Source: Deltaproteobacteria bacterium (lineage in GTDB: Bacteria > Myxococcota_A > JAADFL01). From it: DNA of 22,336 nucleotides. Every line of letters begins with the position of its first letter. Positions within the stretch are counted from its first letter, which is position 1. The notes beneath the pieces were generated by a model. It did not search any database. It was not told where the DNA came from and saw only the letters and a list, made by a program, of their open reading frames with translations. Where the stretch lies: positions 1-22,336 of the forward strand of contig JAADFL010000106.1 in assembly GCA_013152945.1 (NCBI GenBank), in the 5' to 3' direction. The position numbers and the translations under genes were made by a program. Below are positions 7,437-13,602 of this stretch, piece after piece.

Positions 7437-8690
7437 GTGTTCGGCGACTGTTTCCACGATGGGCTTGCAGGCGCCAAGAGAAAGAGCGCCAAGGTACTGT
7501 GTACTTGCGGCAATCTATTTTCATCCGAGTTGATCCAGTTGGTGGAAGCCGAGGACACTGAAATTGCACGCCATGCAAAGAACGGGACTCTACACAGGAT
7601 ACGGTGTCCTGAATGCCACGGCATAATTTCCGTGGATGCCCCGTATTTTTTCCATGCCAGGGAAGAAAAAAAATTCATAGTAGTGCTTCCGGAAAACTGG
7701 AGGCACCGTGCATTGGAGGCCAGGTCCGGGTTCTATGCTGCTCTCATGGGCGCAAGAGATGAGAATATACCGGGTTATGTAGTGCAAGCCAGGTTCGTGT
7801 TCGGCCGGACCGGGCTACTCGAAGAACTGGGAGAGCCTGCCAGGCGTTCGACCGACAAGGCGACAAGGAGGTCTCCTGTAAAGGCTGTGGAAGAACTGGT
7901 CGAACAGGTAGTGGACGAGATGATCGAGGAGGTCATTGAATCGCCGGCTGATCTTACAGGGGGAACAAGGGATCAAAAGAGCAAAACAGGAGATGGGGAC
8001 GGTACGAGGCCGGGATTAAAGGCAGATTCGAGCGGGGATGAGGATACCATCTCTTTGGACAACAGTAACGACGTGGAAGAGTTCACCGACTTCAAGGATA
8101 TGGACGAGGAAGACCTTTTGCGTTTACTGAACGACAAGAAATACTCGAGGGATGCGGCATTGGCATTGGTGGACAAGAACGGGGATGCCAATGCAGGGAT
8201 AATACTTGCACGTTTTTTTGTCGCCGGTGAAATGGAGAAGGACGCCCTGTTTCCTGCGGTTTTGCGATTGGGCAGGTCAGTATCCGGACAGCTCATGGAA
8301 AAACTAAAAAAAGGTGATCTTGATGAGGCAAAGGCCGCGGCAAGAGCCTTGTCCGCCCTTAGAATCGAAGAAGCCGCCGACTATATCCAAGCCAGGCTGC
8401 GTGGAAGACTCAAGACAGGGGATGCAGAGTCTTTTTGCAGCGCCTTATCCTCGATGGGCGGCAAGGGAAGGAAGATTCTAAAGAAAGAATTGGCAAATCC
8501 CAGTTGGTCTGTAAGGGCTTCAGCGGTTTCGGCATTGTCCAGGTCCTGCGGCCCTGCTTGCCTGGAAGACATACTTTCCTTGAACAAGGACAGGAGCGTA
8601 CGCGTAAGAAAGGCGGTCAGGGATGCTGTTGCCGCCATGGACCTTGTGACAGGGAACAGCCCTGATGTGACAGGGGATAAACCGATTTGA
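7437..8690 (+). CDS. CpXC zinc-binding domain fused to HEAT-like repeats
   Basis: The N-terminal 115 residues fit the CpXC family: a C-x-C pair (Cys22, Cys24) and a C-x-x-C pair (Cys57, Cys60, in IRCPECHG), which together would bind a metal, followed by the PYFFHAREEKKFIVVLP stretch. An acidic, low-complexity linker spans about residues 125-215. From about 215 to the end there are HEAT-type helical pairs, clearest in NPSWSVRASAVSALSR and DRSVRVRKAVRDAVAAM, suggesting a protein-interaction scaffold. No enzymatic role is indicated. GTG start at 7437, with GGAG at 7428-7431 and 5-base spacing. The gene follows the PilZ gene by 2 bases and its stop overlaps the next start (TTGA), so it is translationally coupled on both sides. 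Confidence 0.8.
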   Translation: MFGDCFHDGLAGAKRKSAKVLCTCGNLFSSELIQLVEAEDTEIARHAKNGTLHRIRCPECHGIISVDAPYFFHAREEKKFIVVLPENWRHRALEARSGFYAALMGARDENIPGYVVQARFVFGRTGLLEELGEPARRSTDKATRRSPVKAVEELVEQVVDEMIEEVIESPADLTGGTRDQKSKTGDGDGTRPGLKADSSGDEDTISLDNSNDVEEFTDFKDMDEEDLLRLLNDKKYSRDAALALVDKNGDANAGIILARFFVAGEMEKDALFPAVLRLGRSVSGQLMEKLKKGDLDEAKAAARALSALRIEEAADYIQARLRGRLKTGDAESFCSALSSMGGKGRKILKKELANPSWSVRASAVSALSRSCGPACLEDILSLNKDRSVRVRKAVRDAVAAMDLVTGNSPDVTGDKPI

Positions 8691-9418
8691 AGATAGCGAT
8701 TTTTTCAGACGTACATGCCAACCTGGAGGCTTTGCTGAAAGTGAAGGAGGACATCGAGTCCCAAGGTGCGGACCGGAGTGTATGTCTCGGTGACGTGGTG
8801 GGTTACGGAGCAAGCCCCAACGAGTGTTGCAATATAGTAAGAGGTATGGCCGATGTAGTAATCCTGGGAAATCATGATGCTGCAGTCGCCGGCCACATGG
8901 ATTATTCTTTCTATTACGATGCTGCAAGGGATGTACTGGATTGGACCATTGCCCAACTGTCTTCTGATAACATGGAATGGCTGCGTTCCCTGGAATTCAT
9001 TCACAGGGAAGAAGACATTGTGCTGTGCCATGGTTCACCCGTGAATCCCAGGGATTTCGAATATATCTTCGCACTGGAACAAGCAAGGCAGTTGCTGGAT
9101 CACAGAGACAAGCTATCCACGTTGAATTTTATTGGCCACTCCCACTTATGCAAGGCGTTCGCCATAGGACCGGAACAGGTGCACGACGTGATAGCCAGCA
9201 GACTTTCATTCAGAAAAGGATATTCGTACATGATATCCGTTGGGTCGGTCGGCCAACCCAGGGACTATGACAATAGGGCCGGCTATGTACTGTTGGATAC
9301 AGATGCACCGGCATTGGAGTTCAGGAGGATCGAGTATGATATCGAGACCGCCGCCAAGAAGATTTTCGATGCCGGCATAGCCTATAATTTTGGAAAACGT
9401 CTTTTCCTTGGTGTCTGA
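8687..9418 (+). CDS. Metallophosphoesterase (calcineurin-like, YfcE/ApaH-related)
   Basis: A 243-residue single-domain phosphoesterase with every metal-binding block in order: D8-V-H10, G-D36 in CLGDVVGYG, G-N62-H63-D64, H115 in CHGSP, and G-H151-S-H153. These bind two metal ions in phosphatases, nucleotidases and diadenosine-polyphosphate hydrolases. The GDVVGYGASPNEC context is typical of the bacterial YfcE-like group rather than of protein phosphatases; the substrate cannot be told. The start is a TTG that overlaps the stop of the CpXC-HEAT gene, with AGGGG about 9 bases upstream. Its end overlaps lipB. Its position inside the PilZ operon may hint at nucleotide-signal turnover, but that is speculation. 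Confidence 0.9.
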   Translation: MKIAIFSDVHANLEALLKVKEDIESQGADRSVCLGDVVGYGASPNECCNIVRGMADVVILGNHDAAVAGHMDYSFYYDAARDVLDWTIAQLSSDNMEWLRSLEFIHREEDIVLCHGSPVNPRDFEYIFALEQARQLLDHRDKLSTLNFIGHSHLCKAFAIGPEQVHDVIASRLSFRKGYSYMISVGSVGQPRDYDNRAGYVLLDTDAPALEFRRIEYDIETAAKKIFDAGIAYNFGKRLFLGV

Positions 9419-10097
9419 AAAGATCAAAAAAGGCGCATGGGTTTGGCTGGGCAGGCTGGATTATCGTCCGGCTATGCGGTTGATGAACTCTATTACGAGC
9501 AAGGTGGAACAAGGAGAACCTGGTTGCCTCATGCTGCTCGAGCATTCCCCTGTCATTACTTTGGGCCACAGGGAAACAGGCGCCAACATCATTTTGCCGG
9601 AAGAAGAGTTGCAAAAAAGAGGTATTGAAGTGGAAAGGGCCGATCGGGGCGGCCTTGCCACGTACCATGGTCCGGGACAATTGGTCGGTTACCTGGTTTT
9701 CAGGCTTGCCGACCTCGCGGGAACAATCCACGAATTGACATACAAGTTGGAAGGAATCTTGATACGGCTTGCAGCATCGATGGACGTTCATGCGGCAAGG
9801 AGAAAAGGCCTGCCCGGAGTTTGGGTAAAAGGGGACAAGTTGGCATCGATAGGAATGAGGGTGAGAAAAGGCATAGTCGGACACGGGTTCTCGTTCAATC
9901 TCCATCCGAATATGAAAAATTTCGAATATATCATATCTTGTGGAATTCAAGGCGCTGGTGCAGTATCTATAGAGTCTGTTTCAGGTTCAACGCCGCGAGT
10001 GGAAGAAGCGGCGCATAGAGTGATCCATCTCTTCCAGGAGAGCTTCGGCATTCTACTGGAACGGGACAATAAAAGGAGGGCTCTCGATGAAATATAA
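9411..10097 (+). CDS. lipB: Lipoyl(octanoyl) transferase LipB
   Basis: Transfers octanoyl from acyl carrier protein to the lipoyl domains of 2-oxoacid dehydrogenases and the glycine cleavage H protein, the first step of endogenous lipoate synthesis; cytoplasmic. Signatures: ADRGGLATYHGPGQLVGY, the catalytic Lys143 in GDKLASIGMRV, GHGFSFNLHPNM, and the acyl-accepting Cys177 in IISCGI. The 34-residue spacing of Lys and Cys is the same as in the E. coli enzyme (Lys135, Cys169). Start is ambiguous: TTG 9390, TTG 9408 and GTG 9411 are in frame, none with a strong ribosome-binding site; I chose GTG 9411 because it overlaps the phosphoesterase by only 8 bases and fits the family N-terminus. The last 11 bases overlap the next lipoprotein gene. 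No lipA is in the window. Confidence 0.93.
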   Translation: MSEKIKKGAWVWLGRLDYRPAMRLMNSITSKVEQGEPGCLMLLEHSPVITLGHRETGANIILPEEELQKRGIEVERADRGGLATYHGPGQLVGYLVFRLADLAGTIHELTYKLEGILIRLAASMDVHAARRKGLPGVWVKGDKLASIGMRVRKGIVGHGFSFNLHPNMKNFEYIISCGIQGAGAVSIESVSGSTPRVEEAAHRVIHLFQESFGILLERDNKRRALDEI

Positions 10098-10722
10098 TGG
10101 CCCAGGCAGGCTGATTCTTTTACTGGTATTGCCGGCAGTCGGCTGTGCAGGAAGCCGCTCGTCAATACGCAATCATGAAGTTCCGGCAAAGGCACATGCA
10201 AGAGACATCATCAAGGACTATTATCCGCTGCGAATAGGCAACACCTGGACATACGAGGTTAATACACTTGGAGAGAAAACCGAGCAGGTCATTACCGTGG
10301 ACAGGAAAGACGGTAAGTTTTTTCACCTGTCCGGCGGCGCAGGGGGACTGATCTACAGGGATGGTTACGGAATCAGGGATATGCACCGTTACATACTCAG
10401 GTTCCCCGTCAAGCTGGGTGGTAACTGGGAGTCCATACTTTCACCGGACTCGATCGAATACTATGAGGTGACTGCTGTCGGTAAAAAGGTCAGCGTGCCG
10501 GCCGGTTCGTTCGATGGATGCGTGGAGGTCTTGTCGAAACATTCCATAGACAAGACCAAGACCTTGGTGAACAGGATGACCTTTGCTCCCGGAGTGGGCC
10601 TGGTAAAGATCGAAACCGAACTTCACCAGCAAGGCAAGAATCCTGTGCCGCAGGTGGTTCTCAGGCTGGCAAGGTACAAGGTGGCTCCAAGTGAATTGCC
10701 GAAGGTTGTGAAGGGCAAGTAG
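10087..10722 (+). CDS. Envelope lipoprotein of unknown function
   Basis: A 211-residue protein with a lipoprotein signal (hydrophobic ILLLVLP then AVGC, lipidated Cys20) and no recognised enzyme motif. The mature part begins with DYYPLRIGNTWTYEV, a phrase common in deltaproteobacterial lipoproteins, and continues as alternating strands ending in VLRLARYKV, suggesting a beta-rich fold. One further cysteine is present (about residue 142, FDGCVEV). The ATG has GGAGGG 6 bases upstream and overlaps the end of lipB by 11 bases, so it is the last gene of the PilZ-led operon. No relation to lipoate metabolism is visible. I do not recognise the family more closely. Confidence 0.75.
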   Translation: MKYNGPGRLILLLVLPAVGCAGSRSSIRNHEVPAKAHARDIIKDYYPLRIGNTWTYEVNTLGEKTEQVITVDRKDGKFFHLSGGAGGLIYRDGYGIRDMHRYILRFPVKLGGNWESILSPDSIEYYEVTAVGKKVSVPAGSFDGCVEVLSKHSIDKTKTLVNRMTFAPGVGLVKIETELHQQGKNPVPQVVLRLARYKVAPSELPKVVKGK

Positions 10723-10922
10723 GGGCACCAGGACCTGCTCTTCGATGTTTGGCTTTGTTTGCTCTGTTCGTCCGGCGGTAATACGCGAAATCCTCACCGG
10801 CCGTTTTACAATTATTTGTCCTTTACAGGATGGATACAGACCGGGCTTGACTTTTGGCGCGAGTGGATATCCTATCCGTTATGTAGGTTTTTCGGAACTT
10901 GGGCCGGAAACGGGATTGTTGT

Positions 10923-11840
10923 ATGACCGGGATTAAACTCGAAAACAAGAAGCAAGGCACATCCAAGAAACTACTGGTTTTAGCCTTGGTTTCAGGGCTT
11001 GCGGCCGTGGGCGTGTTCTTTCTTCCTTTGGAGAAATGGAAGTACTGGACCTTTGATTATATTCTCTTTATTTCGGTTATCCTTATCGTTCCTCCGATTC
11101 TGATACTGGAGCAAAGGAGATACTTGAGGGGGTTGGTCCTCTTGTTCTCCTTGGCGTATTTTGGTTTTCTCCAGGCTTCGTGCCCGAGATTGCCCGGAGC
11201 CCTGGAACTTGTCCTGCTTCATCTGACCGATAAGAATCCCATAGCAATGCACGTGGTCAAGGTATCCGTGGTACTCGGGACCGCACTGCTGTTCGGCAGG
11301 TATTACTGCGGCTGGATCTGTCCCAAGGGAACAATCCAGGATTACCTGTACAGGCCGGAACTGAAGATCAAGGTGCCTGAAAGGCTGGACAGGATCTTGA
11401 AGAATGGAAAGTACCTCATGTTGATCCTATTGGTATCGGCACCCCTTTTGTATAATTACCAACTATTCAGGAAAATCGGGCCGTTCAAGGTGATTTTCAA
11501 CCTGGATGGAGAGACCGTGCTTATCGTATTCCTGGCAGTGGTCCTGGTTTCTTCCATATTCATAGAGCGGCCGTACTGCAGGTATTTTTGCCCTGAAGGC
11601 GGACTGCTCGCATTAGTGAGTTTGCTGGCCCCTCACAAGATAAGGGTGAATATAAACAGGTGTACGGCTTGCAACGTATGCTCCAAGGTATGTCCGACCG
11701 ATGCCATTACCGCCCGGAAAAAGGAAATACCAAAAATAGCGGCATCCGAGTGCATATTCTGCATGAAGTGCGTGGATGCTTGTAAATTTTCCGGAATGAT
11801 CTATGATTCGAAATCAGTATTAAAGGGGGGAGGAGGGTGA
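10923..11840 (+). CDS. NapH/NosR-like membrane polyferredoxin (4Fe-4S)
   Basis: A 305-residue membrane protein with about five or six hydrophobic segments and four cysteine clusters. Two CxxxCP motifs, CGWICP (129-134) and CRYFCP (219-224), follow membrane segments as in NapH, NosR and RdxA/CcoG proteins. Two ferredoxin-type sets close the protein, CTACNVCSKVCP (247-258) and CIFCMKCVDACK (277-288), each able to bind a 4Fe-4S cluster. Such proteins pass electrons between the quinone pool and periplasmic or cytoplasmic partners. It lacks the FMN-binding domain of NosR and the periplasmic part of CcoG. A TTG at 10899 is also in frame; I prefer the ATG. The stop abuts the next gene (TGA-ATG). The 200 bases before it hold no gene and only a weak promoter-like pair. 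Confidence 0.88.
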   Translation: MTGIKLENKKQGTSKKLLVLALVSGLAAVGVFFLPLEKWKYWTFDYILFISVILIVPPILILEQRRYLRGLVLLFSLAYFGFLQASCPRLPGALELVLLHLTDKNPIAMHVVKVSVVLGTALLFGRYYCGWICPKGTIQDYLYRPELKIKVPERLDRILKNGKYLMLILLVSAPLLYNYQLFRKIGPFKVIFNLDGETVLIVFLAVVLVSSIFIERPYCRYFCPEGGLLALVSLLAPHKIRVNINRCTACNVCSKVCPTDAITARKKEIPKIAASECIFCMKCVDACKFSGMIYDSKSVLKGGGG

Positions 11841-12227
11841 ATGGTGAAGGGCCAGGCGAGCAGCAGGTTGAGTGTAGTATCGGCCGGATTTTCTGTATTG
11901 GTAGCGGTTCTTCTGACGAGTTGGCAGGCATCTGCATGTCATATTACCTTTGAGCCCGAGCTGGCCAAGGCCGGTCCTGACGGTATCGCCTCGTTTACCG
12001 CGGTTGTAAAATGGGAGCACAGAAAATGCGTTTTGGACGACGACGACATCAACGTGGATGCAGAGGGTGTTGAAATCCTCGAACAATCGAAATGGAGAAA
12101 GGTAAAGAGGGGGCTGTTCAAGTCTGATTTCAAAGTCAAGTTGACTGGTGAAAAGGGAAAGGTCCGGGTTTGGAGGGAGTGCTCGAAAAAGGGTGTTAGT
12201 GAAGGCTTTATCGAGATAACGAAGTAA
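11841..12227 (+). CDS. Small exported protein of unknown function
   Basis: A 128-residue protein that begins directly after the polyferredoxin stop and is thus translated with it. It carries an N-terminal signal (hydrophobic VVSAGFSVLVAVLLTSW) with the likely cleavage ASA before Cys33; the context is only a poor lipobox, so it could be either a lipoprotein or a soluble periplasmic protein. The mature part (about 96 residues) begins CHITFEPELAKAGPDG, has a run of four Asp at 66-69, and ends GKVRVWRECSKKGVSEGFIEI, a pattern that suggests a small beta sandwich. Cysteines are at 33, 63 and 114. The position between an electron-transfer membrane protein and a CxxCH lipoprotein suggests a periplasmic helper. 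I do not recognise a family. Confidence 0.7.
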   Translation: MVKGQASSRLSVVSAGFSVLVAVLLTSWQASACHITFEPELAKAGPDGIASFTAVVKWEHRKCVLDDDDINVDAEGVEILEQSKWRKVKRGLFKSDFKVKLTGEKGKVRVWRECSKKGVSEGFIEITK

Positions 12228-12264
12228 TATTTTGATATTTGAACATGGACCGGTAAGTATCCAT

Positions 12265-13200
12265 ATGCGAATTGCAAGGGCTGGAACAGGTGTTTTTTTG
12301 CTGTCGATCATTGTCCTCGGGTGCGGTCTGTTTCTTCCAACGTCCAATGTTTGTTTTGATAAGCATATTGTGCCCCTTGTCAAAAGGGATTGTGCTGCCT
12401 GCCATGACGGAGGCGAATATGGCATCAGGCTCGAGGGAAGGTCATCTGATCATAGTGAGTTGGTGCGATATATAAGCAGGTTCGATCCTGATGGAAGCTC
12501 ATTGTTAAAATGGGTAAGGGGTCAGGGTGAGCATCCTGTGATATGGCAGGAAAAAAGCAGGGAATTCAAAACAATGAAAGCCTGGATTGGGGAAGGCGCT
12601 TTCAAGGAATGCTTTGATCACGGACTTTATGGCGAATGCAGGAATGACCGTGATTGCCCGGATGTAACTTGTATATGTAACGATCAATCAGTAAAGGCCA
12701 ACCATATTTGCCTTAAAAACGAGGCTACGGATAAAGGCACTTGCCTTATTGCCAAAAGGTGCGAAGAACCTGCTTTTGGAATATGTAATTCAGGAGATAC
12801 TGATACTGACACTGATACTGACATGGATACTGACACGGATACTGACACGGATACTGACATGGATATTGACACGGATACTGACACGGATACGGACGCTGAT
12901 ACTGACACTGATACTGATACCGGTCCGAAAATATCCTTTTCCAACCAAATTGTTCCCATGATAGGCGCGGATTGTTCTATGTGTCATTACGGAGGAAGGT
13001 TCGGAGTCAATTTGCGGGGAAAGCCTGTAGACTACGACGAGGTCATGAGGTACGTGGACGTGAATGACCCTGAAGCGGATGGAGGTTTTTTGTGGTGGGC
13101 TTCGGGCGCCGGCGGAAATCATGAAGTGTCCTGGTACAAAGGCGGGAGCAAATACAATCTATTTCTCGAATGGGTCGAGCAAGGTGCCAGGGATAACTGA
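12265..13200 (+). CDS. Two-domain cytochrome c-like (CxxCH) lipoprotein with Asp-Thr linker
   Basis: A 311-residue lipoprotein (signal ending IVLGC, Cys20) with two copies of a domain of about 75 residues. Each opens IVP-[LM], has a haem-binding C-x-x-C-H (CAACH at 43-47, CSMCH at 237-241), then a hydrophobic segment, a conserved [EN]-H motif and ends W-[IV]-x-[EQ]-G-A. This resembles the cytochrome c-like domain of Planctomycete cytochrome C proteins, but the usual MP after the distal His is replaced by PVIW and EVSW. Between the copies lie a cysteine-rich segment (nine Cys, about 116-174) and a 42-residue Asp-Thr linker. One covalent haem per domain is predicted. A TTG at 12232 is in frame; ATG 12265 gives the normal signal. 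It starts 37 bases after the exported-protein gene and probably shares its transcript. Confidence 0.8.
   Translation: MRIARAGTGVFLLSIIVLGCGLFLPTSNVCFDKHIVPLVKRDCAACHDGGEYGIRLEGRSSDHSELVRYISRFDPDGSSLLKWVRGQGEHPVIWQEKSREFKTMKAWIGEGAFKECFDHGLYGECRNDRDCPDVTCICNDQSVKANHICLKNEATDKGTCLIAKRCEEPAFGICNSGDTDTDTDTDMDTDTDTDTDTDMDIDTDTDTDTDADTDTDTDTGPKISFSNQIVPMIGADCSMCHYGGRFGVNLRGKPVDYDEVMRYVDVNDPEADGGFLWWASGAGGNHEVSWYKGGSKYNLFLEWVEQGARDN
12796..12921 (+). repeat. Hexanucleotide (GAYACN) tract encoding an Asp-Thr linker
   Basis: Forty-two codons of alternating Asp and Thr, with single Met, Ile or Ala replacements, join the cysteine-rich segment to the second CxxCH domain. The period is 6 bases, mostly GATACT and GACACG, so length changes remain in frame. 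Confidence 0.92.
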
Positions 13201-13250
13201 TTTTCTTGTTTCATTACTGTTTTGTTTCATTAGTGTAACTTGAGTTTAGT

Positions 13251-13349
13251 GCAGCGGGGATGCAGCGGGTAGTGCAGCGGGGGTGCAGCGGGGACGGAGG
13301 TTGGTAATCTCCAGCGGGGGTGCAGCGGGGACGGAGGTTGGTAATCTCC
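13251..13349 (+). repeat. Tandem 37-base REP-like hairpin repeats with GCAGCGGGG units
   Basis: Two adjacent 37-base copies (13275-13311 and 13312-13348) are identical. Each ends in GGAGGTTGGTAATCTCC (13296-13312 and 13333-13349), which can fold into a 7-base-pair stem with one G-U pair and a 3-base loop. Each copy contains two (A/G)CAGCGGGG-type heads, and two or three more stand at 13251-13270, giving about six such heads in 100 bases. A G-rich head joined to an imperfect hairpin is the layout of REP sequences mobilised by RAYT transposases. No RAYT gene is in the window. Confidence 0.65.
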
Positions 13350-13487
13350 TGTAATAATCAGTAGTTGGCATGGATTAAATTCTGATAGGACCCGGAATAA
13401 TCAATCCATCATTAACAGAGAAATCATCAGGCTGTTAAGCAAAAGAAAAGGGTGTTGGTCATGCGACAATGCCTTCAGCTTTGTGTC

Positions 13488-13545
13488 GGATCAAATAACA
13501 GTACAGTGCTGTCAAAATGACTTTGGATCAAATAGCAACATGTTG
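13488..13545 (+). promoter_or_regulatory. Operator-like direct repeat and palindrome upstream of feoB
   Basis: The decamer GGATCAAATA occurs at 13488-13497 and 13525-13534, 37 bases apart, followed at 13536-13545 by the perfect palindrome CAACATGTTG. Between the decamers is ACAG-(7)-CTGT. The cluster ends about 57 bases before the feoB start, where a regulator site would be expected; the DtxR-type protein encoded downstream is the natural candidate. The sequence does not match the known IdeR/DtxR or MntR consensus, so the role is inferred from position and symmetry alone. Confidence 0.35.
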
Positions 13546-13602
13546 TTTTTTAGTCTTGTCTAACAGGCACCGTGTTGGTATGCGGAAGACCCGGAGAGGG
13601 CG

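Larger units (their letters stand above)
13201..13602. other. Non-coding region between the cytochrome lipoprotein and feoB
   Basis: Four hundred bases with no convincing gene. The left part (to 13250) is AT-rich, 13251-13349 is a G-rich repeat array, and the right part is AT-rich again and contains a repeated decamer and a palindrome in front of feoB. The longest ATG frame here encodes only 19 residues (13460-13519) with a poorly placed purine run and was not called. No intrinsic terminator with a T-run and no consensus promoter was seen. Confidence 0.6.

Noticed and set aside
10847-10873. TTGACT and TATCCT as a promoter for the polyferredoxin gene
   Set aside because: The spacing is only 15 bases and the -10 match is weak; not strong enough to list.
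12684-12959. Ser-Val repeat frame on the minus strand within the CxxCH lipoprotein
   Set aside because: Antisense reading of the second Asp-Thr tract; the plus-strand protein is well supported.
13460-13519. Nineteen-residue frame starting ATG upstream of feoB, considered as a leader peptide
   Set aside because: Poorly spaced purine run, no regulatory codon run and no attenuator hairpin were found.
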